Of a DNA stretch of 64,000 nucleotides, positions 48,818-56,874 are shown one piece after another. Numbering within the stretch: position 1 is the first letter of the stretch; each line of letters opens with the position of its first letter. The stretch comes from JACDER01 sp963717765. GTDB taxonomy: Bacteria; Actinomycetota; Thermoleophilia; Gaiellales; Gaiellaceae. A program made the position numbers and the translations under genes. The DNA is taken from the NCBI GenBank assembly GCA_963717765.1, contig CAVQWX010000002.1:1-64000 (forward strand), in the 5' to 3' direction. Under the pieces are notes generated by a model. The model did no database searches, was not told the origin of the DNA, and saw only the letters and a program-made list of their open reading frames with translations.

Positions 48818-48837
48818 GGCGACACTCTAGAGGGAGC

Positions 48838-49452
48838 TCAGGCGGGCCGTTTCGTGCTCACAGCGGCCGCCGAAGCAAGGGCGACCATGAGCCGAACCGC
48901 CTCGCCGGGCGTGCATCCCTGGCGGCGGACGAGGGATCGCCACGTGCCGAACTCGAGCGCGTGGCCGATGACCCGCCGCAGGCGCGTCCTCGCGCTGCCC
49001 CGCGCCGGCCAGGGCTCGAGTAGAAGGTCACGGATCCCCTCGAGGTAGCGAACCCGCTGGGCGTTCAGCTCGGCGATGATCGGCATCACCGCGACGTCGC
49101 GCTCGACGTTCTCGAACAGCGGCTCGAGCCGCGTGTAGTAGGCGTAGAGCTGACGCAGGGCGGTTCCGAGCCGGGCCGCGGGATCGGAGATCGACTCCCA
49201 GCGGGCGGGATCCGGAGGCGGGATGGTCGCGCGCACGTGCCCCGAGCACGCCGAGAATAGGGACCGGGCGTCCGGAAAATGCGCGTACACGGTCGGTCGC
49301 GTCACACCGGCCTTCTCGGCGATTGCCTGTACCGTCGTCCGGGAGGGACCGAGCGTCGTGTGGAGCTCCACTGCCGCGTCGACGATCCGTTGCCGCGTCT
49401 CTTCCTGGCGCTCAGCGCGTCGCTTCAGCTCGTAAGTTCGAGTCTTCGACAT
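48838..49452 (-). CDS. TetR-family transcriptional regulator
   Basis: 204 aa from ATG 49452. TRQRIVDAAVELHTTLGPSR then TTVQAIAEKAGVTRPTVYAH is the TetR helix-turn-helix. The C-terminal ligand domain (ALRQLYAYYTRLEPLFENVE and RTRLRRVIGHALEFGTWRSL) is variable. Divergent from the cupin gene, with a facing-repeat site between them, so the cupin is the probable target. Confidence 0.87.
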   Translation of the reverse strand: MSKTRTYELKRRAERQEETRQRIVDAAVELHTTLGPSRTTVQAIAEKAGVTRPTVYAHFPDARSLFSACSGHVRATIPPPDPARWESISDPAARLGTALRQLYAYYTRLEPLFENVERDVAVMPIIAELNAQRVRYLEGIRDLLLEPWPARGSARTRLRRVIGHALEFGTWRSLVRRQGCTPGEAVRLMVALASAAAVSTKRPA

Positions 49453-49456
49453 TTCG

Positions 49457-49484
49457 CTTGACACGAATGTAGCTGATGTGTAAG
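49457..49484. promoter_or_regulatory. Imperfect palindrome between TetR and cupin genes
   Basis: CTTGACAC (49457) faces GTGTAAG (49478), an imperfect inverted repeat 4 bp from the TetR start. A second TTGACA follows at 49499. Likely TetR operator and divergent promoter elements. Confidence 0.45.
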
Positions 49485-49534
49485 GGTGCCGCAAATCGGT
49501 TGACAAATATGTAAATCGAAAGAAGGAGGATGAG

Positions 49535-50065
49535 ATGGAGGCGACAACGACAGCCGTGAAGATCGTCAGCCCCGAGGACGGCGCGACGGGGTTCCTCGGT
49601 TCGATCGGCGCGCGCTTCATGATCGACGGTGACGAGACGGGCGAGCGGTTCTCGCTCGTGGAGCACCCGATGTCGCCGCGGGCCCTCGCGGCTCCGCTGC
49701 ACATTCATACCCGCGAGGACGAGTACAGCTTCGTCCTCCAGGGGCGGATGGGCGCTCTGCTCGGCGATGATGTCGTCGAGGCCGGCCCGGGTGACCTCGT
49801 CTTCAAGCCGCGCAACCAGTGGCACACGTTCTGGAACGCGGGTGACGAGCCGTGCAGGATCCTCGAGATCATCTCGCCCGCCGGTTTCGAGAACTTCTTC
49901 CGGGAGCTTTCGGACATGGGCGGTGCGATGAAGGCGGACCCGGACGAGCTGACCGCGCTCGGCGACCGCTACGGCCTAACCCTCAAGGTCGAGACCGTTC
50001 CCGAGCTGGCCGAGCGCTTCGGGCTCCGCGTCGGCGAGCCGCTCTCCGGCGGCTGGACGCTGTAA
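49535..50065 (+). CDS. Cupin-domain protein
   Basis: 176 aa from ATG 49535 with GAAGGAGGATGAG directly upstream. Cupin motifs: APLHIHTREDEYSFVLQGRM (metal ligands His, His, Glu) and DLVFKPRNQWHTFWNAGDEP (third His). The C-terminal ~55 residues are helical. The single-domain beta-barrel often binds a metal and may be a dioxygenase or a quercetinase-like enzyme; the substrate is unknown. Divergent TetR control is likely. Confidence 0.85.
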   Translation: MEATTTAVKIVSPEDGATGFLGSIGARFMIDGDETGERFSLVEHPMSPRALAAPLHIHTREDEYSFVLQGRMGALLGDDVVEAGPGDLVFKPRNQWHTFWNAGDEPCRILEIISPAGFENFFRELSDMGGAMKADPDELTALGDRYGLTLKVETVPELAERFGLRVGEPLSGGWTL

Positions 50066-50123
50066 CACAGTCGAAGCCTGGGGGAGCCTCCGGCTCCCCC
50101 AGGAGTCCCACTATGGTGAGGGC

Positions 50124-50890
50124 GTGGAGCGCCAGATCCTCCTGGGCGACATCGAGGTACCGCGGATCGGTTTGGGCACGAACCGGCTCAGGCCCTCGCA
50201 TGTGGAGTTCGTGCGGGAGGCAGTCGCCGCGGGCATGGGGTTCATCGACACCGCGCATCTGTACAGCGGTGGGGAGAGCGAGGCCACGATCGGCGCGGCG
50301 GGCGTGGTGGGCGAGAGCGTGGTCGCGACCAAGGGCGGCTACCAGGCGGGTGAAGGCCGGCCGGACATACTGCGCGAGCAGATCGAGGAGAGCCTCCGCC
50401 GCCTGCGCACCGACAGCATCGGGCTCTATTACCTGCACAAGGTTCATCCGGACACGCCGATAGAGGAGAGCCTCGCCGCGATGGACGCGGCCCGCGAGGC
50501 GGGCAAGATCAGGCACGTCGGCGTGTCCAACGTGAGCGTCGGACAGGTCGAGCAGGCCCGGAAGGTCGTCCCGGTGACCGCCGTGCAGAACCACTACAGC
50601 CTCGCGGAGCGTCAGCACGAGGACGTCGTCGACTACTGCACCGAGGAGGGCATCGTTTTCGTCCCGTACTTCCCGCTACGAGGTGTCGGCGGTCCTGGCG
50701 ATGGACGAAATCGCCGAGAGCACGGAGCCACCCATTCGCAGATCGCGCTCGCGTGGCTGCTCAGCGCTCGCCCGTGATGCTGCCGATCCCCGGGACCCTG
50801 TCCCTCGACCATCTGAAGCAGAATCTCGCCGCGCTCGATATCGAGCTGAGCGACGACGAGTTCGAGCGCTGCGCTAGGCCGAGCGCGTGA
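50124..50890 (+). CDS. Aldo/keto reductase, frameshifted
   Basis: NAD(P)H-dependent carbonyl reductase. GTG 50124: RQILLGDIEVPRIGLGTNRL, AGMGFIDTAHLYSGGESEAT (catalytic Asp and Tyr), VVATKGGYQAGEG (Lys), GLYYLHKVHPDTPIEESLAA (His) and THSQIALAWLL. Frame breaks fall near 50685, 50720 and 50765; the end reads VMLPIPGTLSLDHLKQNLAA, LDIELSDDEFERCARPSA to the TGA at 50890. About 255 aa. The stop overlaps a short frame resembling the FtsH N-terminus. Confidence 0.85.
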
Positions 50891-51081
50891 CCCAGACCGG
50901 CGAGGAGCGGTCCCAGAACGGGAAACCGCCTCCGTCGCCGCGCGGGTCGACTCCAACAGGACAGCGGCCGAAGGTGCGCTGGGGCATGTGGCTCCTCTTC
51001 GCCCTTGTGTTGCTCGCCTTCAACCTCTATTTCGGAATGCGCGCGACCGGGGGGCCGTCACGCGTCCGCGTTCCCATCTAG
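50887..51081 (+). pseudogene. FtsH-like N-terminal remnant
   Basis: 64 codons from GTG 50887: a Pro/Arg-rich start, one membrane helix (WGMWLLFALVLLAFNLYFGM) and SRVRVPI, closely resembling the first ~60 residues of actinobacterial FtsH (anchor followed by PSRVRVPY). The AAA and protease domains are absent; a TAG follows and the TetR gene begins overlapping from the other side. It could instead be a genuine small membrane protein. Confidence 0.45.
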
Positions 51082-51743
51082 CTTTCTTCGTTGCCGACTA
51101 CTTTCAAGAGCTGCACGCAGGCGGTGTCCGCCGCCCATTTCTCGAACTGCTTCGGCGTCCAGCCGCGCCGTCCCACGAGCAGGTGCCAGACGTCGGGGTT
51201 GTTCAGCGTCCACAGAATGTCCGCCGCGCGGTCGACTGTGAGGCCGCGCTGCAACGCCTTCTTCTCGGCGACGCTCTGGGCGACAGCGCGCTGGTTCGCG
51301 CGGTACTCCGTTTGAATGCGGTTCCACAGCTCGGCAATCTCCGGCTCGACCTGTGAGGCGCCGCGGATGATGTCCAGCACCGCCGAGATCCGCTCCTTCC
51401 CCTCGCGGGAGTTGCGCGCATTCAGGCGCACCTGGCGCTCAGGGTCCGGCTCGGCAAGCAACTGGGCGTACCACTCCTGCTGCGCGACCGGAAGGTCATC
51501 GCGCTCGCCCCGGAGCTCGCGGTTCCACAAGGCGCGAAGCACGCCTGCCTTGGTCTCGAAGCCGACATAGACCGTCTTGAGCGCCACGTCTGCGTCGCGG
51601 GCGATCTCAGCGATGCTCGTCCCCGAATACCCATGCTTCTCGAACAGCGGCTTTGCCGCGGAGAGGATCGCTCGCCTCGTCTGCTCCGCTTGCGCCCGCC
51701 GGCGAGGGGAGTGGTACGGACGCGGCTTGACTTCGGAGCCCAT
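51078..51743 (-). CDS. TetR-family transcriptional regulator
   Basis: 221 aa from ATG 51743. AEQTRRAILSAAKPLFEKHG then YSGTSIAEIARDADVALKTV and YVGFETKAGVLRAL form the DNA-binding domain. The C-terminal domain is all helical (LTVDRAADILWTLNNPDVWH). Divergent from the methyltransferase gene (56 bp between them), its likely target. Confidence 0.87.
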   Translation of the reverse strand: MGSEVKPRPYHSPRRRAQAEQTRRAILSAAKPLFEKHGYSGTSIAEIARDADVALKTVYVGFETKAGVLRALWNRELRGERDDLPVAQQEWYAQLLAEPDPERQVRLNARNSREGKERISAVLDIIRGASQVEPEIAELWNRIQTEYRANQRAVAQSVAEKKALQRGLTVDRAADILWTLNNPDVWHLLVGRRGWTPKQFEKWAADTACVQLLKVVGNEES

Positions 51744-51798
51744 TTCAGTAGTATGCCGACGAATTCATTACACCCATAGTGTTATGAAAGGAGTCGTG

Positions 51799-52656
51799 AT
51801 GACGACGGAAAGCATCGCCCAACCCCCGGACGCGCTACGCAACCGACTGCAATCGATGTGGGCGGCGGTTGCGCCCGCCTGGGGAGCGAATGCCGAGTAC
51901 CTCGACACGCGTGGAGCCGCCATGACGGCCCGCATGCTGGAGTTGGCGGACCCTAAGCCCGGCGACCGGGTCCTCGAGCTCGCCTGCGGGCCTGGCAGCG
52001 TTGGCCTCCAAGTGGCCCAGCTCGTCGGTACCGGCGGCGAGGTCGTGCTCTCGGACGTCGTCCCGGAGATGACGGCGATCGCAGAAGGTCGGACGGCTCA
52101 CCTGCCCAACGTGCGGACGCGCGTTCTCGACCTCGAGGAGATCGACGAGCCGGACACCGCCTACGACGTCGTCCTCTGCCGCGACGGGCTCATGCTCGTC
52201 CCTGACCCTGCGCGGGCCGCGCATGAGATCCGGCGCGTCCTGCGCCCCGGAGGACGTGCCGCTGTCGCCGTATGGGGACCGCGCGCACGAAACCCGTGGC
52301 TCGGGCTCGTCTTCGATGTGGTGAGCGAGCAGCTCGGGACCCCCATGCCGCCGCCGGGCGTGCCGCATCCGTTCGCGCTCGAGGACCGCGACCGGTTCAT
52401 GGCCGTGCTCTCGGACTCGGGGCTCACCGATGTCTCCGTCGTCGAGGTCGAGGTCCCGTACAGCGCAGGCTCGCCCGAAGAGTGGTGGGAGCGGAGCTCA
52501 TCCCTTGCCGGGCCGCTTGCGCAAAGGCTTGCCTCACTACCCGAGCCGGCGGTGCAGGCGCTCCGCGAACGCGCTCGCGTTGCGGCTGCACCCTATGAGA
52601 CGCCCGAGGGGCTTGTCCTACCGGGCGTGGCGCTCGTCGCGTTCGGGCGGTGCTAG
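51799..52656 (+). CDS. Class I SAM-dependent methyltransferase
   Basis: 285 aa. ATG 51799 chosen over 51784 because AAAGGAG ends five bases before it. VLELACGPGSVGLQVAQLVG is the SAM-binding motif; VVLSDVVPEMTAIAEGRT motif II; AYDVVLCRDGLMLVPDPARA motif III and LRPGGRAAVAVWGPRARNPW the post-motif. The layout resembles UbiE/COQ5-like small-molecule methyltransferases. The last 39 bp overlap the convergent DksA-like gene. Confidence 0.87.
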   Translation: MTTESIAQPPDALRNRLQSMWAAVAPAWGANAEYLDTRGAAMTARMLELADPKPGDRVLELACGPGSVGLQVAQLVGTGGEVVLSDVVPEMTAIAEGRTAHLPNVRTRVLDLEEIDEPDTAYDVVLCRDGLMLVPDPARAAHEIRRVLRPGGRAAVAVWGPRARNPWLGLVFDVVSEQLGTPMPPPGVPHPFALEDRDRFMAVLSDSGLTDVSVVEVEVPYSAGSPEEWWERSSSLAGPLAQRLASLPEPAVQALRERARVAAAPYETPEGLVLPGVALVAFGRC

Positions 52657-52974
52657 CCGCGCTTCTTCGTCGACGAGCCGCTCGGCGGTCGGAACGACCT
52701 CGAGTCGCTCATCCGGGATCGGCTTGCCGCTGACGACCGAGATGCCGTACGTGCCGTCGGCGAGTCGCTCCTCGGCGCGCCGAACTGCAGCCAGCTCCTC
52801 GCGCAGGTCGTCCGAGAGACCCTCGTTCAGCTCGTTCTGGAAGGTGTTCGTGGCGAGGTTTCCGACATCGGCGATCTCCGGCTCGCCGTCGTCCTCGGGC
52901 CCGAGCTGAGCGAGTGCGTGCTCGATCCGCTCCCGCTCGGCGGCCAGCAGCTCGCGTGCGCGGTCGGGATCCAT
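52618..52974 (-). CDS. DksA/TraR-like protein without zinc cysteines
   Basis: 118 aa. ATG 52974 overlaps the stop of the UBP-type gene. RARELLAAERERIEHALAQL and LREELAAVRRAEERLADGTY are the long coiled helices of the DksA/TraR family, and GISVVSGKPIPDERLEVVPT, AERLVDEE the C-terminal segment. The usual CxxC pairs are replaced by VVSGKP and PTAERL, so zinc binding is lost. Such variants are common in Actinomycetota, where RbpA/CarD replace DksA, and their role is unclear. Last gene of the run from the TrxR-like flavoprotein. Confidence 0.75.
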   Translation of the reverse strand: MDPDRARELLAAERERIEHALAQLGPEDDGEPEIADVGNLATNTFQNELNEGLSDDLREELAAVRRAEERLADGTYGISVVSGKPIPDERLEVVPTAERLVDEEARLAPPERDERHAR

Positions 52975-53258
52975 CAGCGGTGCGGGGTCAGGAAGGCGAC
53001 TTCCTCGACGTAGCACCAGCTCCAGTCCTCGCCGGGCTCGGCCGAGCGGATGATCGGGTGGCCGATCTCGTGAAAGTGCGCGGTGGCGTGCTTGTTCGGG
53101 GAGTCGTCGCAGCAGCCGATCTTTCCGCAGGTCATGCACATGCGCAGATGCACCCAGCCGCTGCCGATCTTGAGGCACTCCTGGCAGCCGAGCGGCGGCG
53201 CGGGGAGCTCGGTGGCCTCCATCTGGTCGAGATGCGCGCAGATGGGGGCTCCCGTCAC
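52974..53258 (-). CDS. UBP-type zinc-finger protein
   Basis: 94 aa from GTG 53258, overlapping the egtD stop. ICAHLDQ, PPLGCQECLKIGSGWVHLRM, CMTCGKIGCCDDSPNKHATA and HFHEIGHPIIRS hold the eight Cys/His ligands of the ZnF-UBP fold, known for ubiquitin-tail binding in eukaryotes but of unknown function in bacteria. Position between egtD and a DksA-like gene gives no clear role. Confidence 0.85.
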   Translation of the reverse strand: MTGAPICAHLDQMEATELPAPPLGCQECLKIGSGWVHLRMCMTCGKIGCCDDSPNKHATAHFHEIGHPIIRSAEPGEDWSWCYVEEVAFLTPHR

Positions 53259-54122
53259 GGGAAGACCTTAGCGACCGCGAAGTCGCCGGACGAGTCGGTC
53301 CACCAGGCGTCGAGTCGCAGGCCGGCCGCGGCCAGCTCCGATTCGATGCGTTCGCGCCGGAACTTGGAGCTGACCTCGATCCGCAGCCACTCGCCGGCCT
53401 CGAGGTGGAGATCGAGGTCGAGCGCGGAGATAGCGACAGTCTGGCGCGGCGCGGGCGCGGAATCCGATGTCCATCCATTCGTGCTCGGGATCCCAACGCG
53501 CTTCGTACTCGAGCTTGGCCTGGTCGAAGTTCGCGCCGAGCGCGCGGTTCGCGTGGTCGAGCGCGTTGCGGGCGAAGCGCTCGGTCACGCCGGCGGGGTC
53601 GTCGTAGGCGGCCTCGAGGCGGGACGGGTCCTTGACGAGGTCGAGGCTGAGGAGGAGCGGAGAGCGGATCCGGGCGAAGAAGCGCGCGCGGGCCTCGGGA
53701 TAGAGATTGCCGATCGTGCTGCCGAGGAAGGCGACGAGCCCGGGAGGGAGCGAGTCGAGGCCGCGCTCGAAGTTGCCGGTGACCGGCTCGATCGAGAGCC
53801 CCGGATAGTCCGCCGCGAGCGCCGTCGCGCCGTCGCGCAAGGAGTCCTCGCTGACGTCCACGGGGACGAAGCGCTCGAGCGTCCCCGCGAGCGCGTCGAG
53901 CAGGAGGCGTGTGTTCCCGGTACTGCCGGAGCCGAGCTCGATCAGCGTGCGCGCGCCCGTGTCGGCGATGTCGGCCGAATGCGTCTGCAGGATCTCGGCC
54001 TCGCGGCGCGGGAGGTAGTACTCGGGCAGCCGGGTGACCTCCTCGTACAGGCGGGAGCCGCGCTCGTCGTAAAGCCACAGCGCGCCGAGCTCCTTCGGCT
54101 CCCCCAGCAGGCCATCACGCAT
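53255..54122 (-). CDS. egtD: L-histidine N-alpha-methyltransferase, one frameshift
   Basis: Trimethylates histidine to hercynine in ergothioneine synthesis. ATG 54122 (MRDGLLGEPKELGALWLYDE) sits inside the egtB stop region. SRLYEEVTRLPEYYLPRREA, TLIELGSGSTGNTRLLLDAL (SAM site), FVPVDVSEDSLRDGATAL, VAFLGSTIGNLYPEARARFF and ALDHANRALGANFDQAKLEY are characteristic. A break near 53455 is followed by LRIEVSSKFRRERIESELAA and WWTDSSGDFAVAKVFP. About 289 aa against about 320 usual; the first ~30 residues of typical EgtD may be missing. Confidence 0.88.
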
Positions 54123-55050
54123 CGCGCGCACAGCGCACGCCGGCGAAGATCTGCTTGCGCTGCGGGAAGTCCCAGTTGCGGAAGGTCGGTCGCGCCACAA
54201 GCGGGTCGGTCGCCCAGGAGCCGCCGCGCAGCACGCGGTACTCGTCCCCGAAGAACACCTCCGAGTACTCGCGATAAGGAAACGCGCGGAAGCCGGGATA
54301 GCCGCCGAAGAGCGAGGACGTCCACTGCCAGACAGCGCCGGTCGCGTGTTCGAGCACGCCGGCTTTCGCGGCCTTCTCCCATTCGGCCTCAGTCGGCAGG
54401 CGCTTGCCGGCCCAGCGCGCGTAGGCCTCGGCCTCGTCGAAGGAGACGTGCACGGCAGGCGCGTCGGGCTCGGAGAACTCGCGCTCGGCGAACTTCGCGT
54501 ACTGCGCGTTCGTGACGAGCGCGCGGTCGATGCGGAAGGCCGGCAGGTCGACCTCATGCGCGGGGCGCTCGTTGTCGTAGGCCCACTGGTCGTCCGAACC
54601 AAGCGTGAACGGCCCAGCCTCGACCAATGCCTCGTCGCTTGCTTCGACGCGTGGGAGCTTCGGCTCGGCGAGGCCGGCAAGCGCAAGCGTCTGCGTCATC
54701 GTCTCGCCGTGCTGAAGCTCGTGCTGGACGACGATGCAGACGAGGTACTCGTCCAGCTCCGGTAGCCGCGCGAGCACCTGCTCGCGTACGCGGGCCAGCG
54801 ACTCGCGGGCTTCGGCGGGAGAGAGGGCCGGCAGGGCGCCCCGCTCGCCGCGTGGGTGCGCGAACGCCTCGTACAGGTCGTCCCGCTCGCCCCCTAGCAG
54901 CCACAGCTCCTCGAAGTAGCCGATGTGGGCGAGATCCCAGACGAGCGGAGACTGGAGAGGAGAGTACTGCGTCGTCAGTTGCTCGTCGGTGAGGCCGGCG
55001 AGGAGCGCCTCTGTCCGTTCTCGCGCGCGGACGAGCTCAGTACGTGACAC
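54115..55050 (-). CDS. egtB: Ergothioneine biosynthesis protein EgtB
   Basis: Non-heme iron sulfoxide synthase joining hercynine with a thiol and oxygen. GTG 55050 (VSRTELVRARERTEALLAGL) overlaps the flavoprotein end by 14 bp; the frame is open further upstream but homology starts here. N-terminal DinB-like part with SPLVWDLAHIGYFEELWLLG and LVCIVVQHELQHGETMTQTL (iron-ligand His residues). C-terminal formylglycine-enzyme fold: FTLGSDDQWAYDNERPAHEV, AYARWAGKRLPTEAEWEKAA, VLRGGSWATDPLVARPTFRN. About 311 aa, shorter than mycobacterial EgtB (~430) because N-terminal and loop parts are compact. EgtA, EgtC and EgtE are not in the window. Confidence 0.9.
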   Translation of the reverse strand: MSRTELVRARERTEALLAGLTDEQLTTQYSPLQSPLVWDLAHIGYFEELWLLGGERDDLYEAFAHPRGERGALPALSPAEARESLARVREQVLARLPELDEYLVCIVVQHELQHGETMTQTLALAGLAEPKLPRVEASDEALVEAGPFTLGSDDQWAYDNERPAHEVDLPAFRIDRALVTNAQYAKFAEREFSEPDAPAVHVSFDEAEAYARWAGKRLPTEAEWEKAAKAGVLEHATGAVWQWTSSLFGGYPGFRAFPYREYSEVFFGDEYRVLRGGSWATDPLVARPTFRNWDFPQRKQIFAGVRCARDA

Positions 55051-56305
55051 CGAGCTCTGCGAGCCGGTCCCAGGCGTGGGCGGCGACCATCGCCCCTTCG
55101 CCGACCGCCGCTCCAACGCGCTTGGTCGAGCCGCTGCGGACGTCGCCTGCCGCGAAAAGGCCTACGCGGCTCGTCTCGAGCGGGAGCGGATCGCGGTCGA
55201 GCGTCCAGCAGTCCCCCGGGAACCGCGGGTCGGCCAAGAGATCCTGGCCGGTGAGGATGAAGCCGCGCTTGTCGGTCAGTACGTGCTCGCGCGAGCACCA
55301 CTCCGTGTGCGGCGCGCCGCCGATGCAGAGGAAGACGCCGTCCACGACCTTCGTCTCCGAATTGCCCTGTGAGTCGGCGAACGTGACCGCCTCGACCTCG
55401 TCACCGTTTGCGTGCAGCGCCGTCAGCCGGGTCTCGAGGTGGACGTCGATCAGCGGGTGCGCCTCGATCCGGTCGATCAGGTAGGCGGACATCGACTTGC
55501 TGAGCCGGTCGCCGCGGACGAGCTGGGTCACGTGGGCGTTCTGATTGGCGAAGTTGAGCACCGCCTGCCCGGCGGAGTTGCCGGCGCCCACCACGACGAC
55601 GTGCTGTCCGGCACACTGGCGCGCCTCGCTCCGGCCGGCGCCGTAGTAGATCCCGTGGCCGATCAGCCCTTCGACCCCCTCGAGGTCGAGCTTGCGCCAG
55701 TCCATGCCGGTCGCGGCGAGCGTCACCTTGGCGGTCAGCTCGTGGCCGTCCTGCGTGACCAGCGTGACCGGCTCGTTCGCGCCGTTCATGCGGCTGCCCC
55801 GGATCCCGTTCAGCAGCATCAGCTCTGCGCCGAAGCCCTCAGCCTGGCGGCCGGCCAGGCGGGCGAGCTCCGCGCCGCCGATTCCCTCGGGAAAGCCGAA
55901 GAAGTTCTCGATGCTGTTCGTGTAGGAGGCCTGCCCGCCCGGGACGTCGCGGTCGAAGACAACCGTCGCCAGCCCGTCGGAGGCGGCGTACACCGCTGCG
56001 GCCAGCCCCGCCGGGCCGCAGCCGATCACGACGAAGTCGTACTCGTCGCGCTTCGGAGGATCGCGGTGCCCAAACGCGTTTGCGATCCCCTCGAGAGTGA
56101 CGGTTGTGTACGTCTTGTCCTCGTCGACGACCACGAGCAGGTCGTGCTCGTCGAGCCCGTGTGCGCCCAGGAGCTCATCGGCCTCGCTCGTCCCGGCCTC
56201 GTACCACTCATACGGCTGGGCCACGCGCGTGAAGAAGTCGCGCACGCGATAGTGGTCGGCGTCCATCCGCCTGCCGACCAGCTGCAGCGTCGGCCGAACT
56301 CCCAT
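55037..56305 (-). CDS. Thioredoxin reductase-like FAD oxidoreductase lacking the CxxC motif
   Basis: 422 aa from ATG 56305. Residues 1-100 form an N-terminal thioredoxin-like domain (YRVRDFFTRVAQPYEWYEAG, DLLVVVDEDKTYTTVTLEGI). The rest is TrxR-like: YDFVVIGCGPAGLAAAVYAA (FAD), VPGGQASYTNSIENFFGFPE, GQHVVVVGAGNSAGQAVLNF (NAD(P)H) and VGLFAAGDVRSGSTKRVGAA (FAD). Where TrxR has CATC this protein has YYGAGRSEARQC, so the dithiol is missing; such proteins pass electrons to another acceptor. The end overlaps egtB, implying a link to thiol metabolism. Confidence 0.85.
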   Translation of the reverse strand: MGVRPTLQLVGRRMDADHYRVRDFFTRVAQPYEWYEAGTSEADELLGAHGLDEHDLLVVVDEDKTYTTVTLEGIANAFGHRDPPKRDEYDFVVIGCGPAGLAAAVYAASDGLATVVFDRDVPGGQASYTNSIENFFGFPEGIGGAELARLAGRQAEGFGAELMLLNGIRGSRMNGANEPVTLVTQDGHELTAKVTLAATGMDWRKLDLEGVEGLIGHGIYYGAGRSEARQCAGQHVVVVGAGNSAGQAVLNFANQNAHVTQLVRGDRLSKSMSAYLIDRIEAHPLIDVHLETRLTALHANGDEVEAVTFADSQGNSETKVVDGVFLCIGGAPHTEWCSREHVLTDKRGFILTGQDLLADPRFPGDCWTLDRDPLPLETSRVGLFAAGDVRSGSTKRVGAAVGEGAMVAAHAWDRLAELGVTY

Positions 56306-56341
56306 GGAATTGACTGTAGTCCGCGCGCTAGGGTCGGGGGC

Positions 56342-56863
56342 GTGGCGCGGCAGATCGTCCTCCTCCGCGGGATCAACATCGGCTCGAAGCGGCGCGTCGC
56401 GATGCCCAAGCTGCGAGAGGCCCTCGAGGACGCCGGCTACAAGGACGTGCAGACGTACGTCCAGAGCGGCAACGTCGTCCTCTCGACGAACAAGAGCGCG
56501 AAGCAGACCGCGCGCGCCGTCGAGAAGCTGATCAAGCAGCACTTCCGCCTCGACGTGCCTGTCGTCGCGCGCACGAAGGGCGAGCTGGCTTCGGTCGTCA
56601 AGGGGAACCCGCTCGAAAGCGTCGCGAAGGACCCGAAGCGCTACCAGGTCACGTTCTTCGAGACTGCCCCGGACTCCAAGCTCGTCCGCAAGCTCGACGA
56701 GCTGGCGGTCGAGGACGAGCGGCTCGCGCACTCTGGCCGTGAGATCTACGCCTGGCATCCGGCGGGCATCGCGCGCTCGAAGATGTGGAACGAGCTGGCA
56801 AAGGCGCCGGGCACGTCGCGGAACTGGACGACGGTGACGAAGCTCCTCGAGCTCGCCGGCTGA
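56342..56863 (+). CDS. DUF1697 protein
   Basis: 173 aa from GTG 56342. RQIVLLRGINIGSKRRVAMP, KLREALEDAGYKDVQTYVQS, GNVVLSTNKSAK and FFETAPDSKLVRKLDELAVE then AWHPAGIARSKMWNELAK are the conserved parts of DUF1697, a widespread two-domain fold of unknown function. Short gap to the sigma factor gene. Confidence 0.88.
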   Translation: MARQIVLLRGINIGSKRRVAMPKLREALEDAGYKDVQTYVQSGNVVLSTNKSAKQTARAVEKLIKQHFRLDVPVVARTKGELASVVKGNPLESVAKDPKRYQVTFFETAPDSKLVRKLDELAVEDERLAHSGREIYAWHPAGIARSKMWNELAKAPGTSRNWTTVTKLLELAG

Positions 56864-56874
56864 CCGCTCGCCGG

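Noticed and set aside
52914..54515. 533-codon plus-strand frame opposite egtB/egtD
   Set aside because: Composition (Arg/Ala/Glu-rich, no domains) and the clear EgtB/EgtD motifs on the other strand show it is a shadow.
55412..56341. Long plus-strand frame upstream of DUF1697
   Set aside because: Antisense to the FAD oxidoreductase; only the part from GTG 56342 is conserved.
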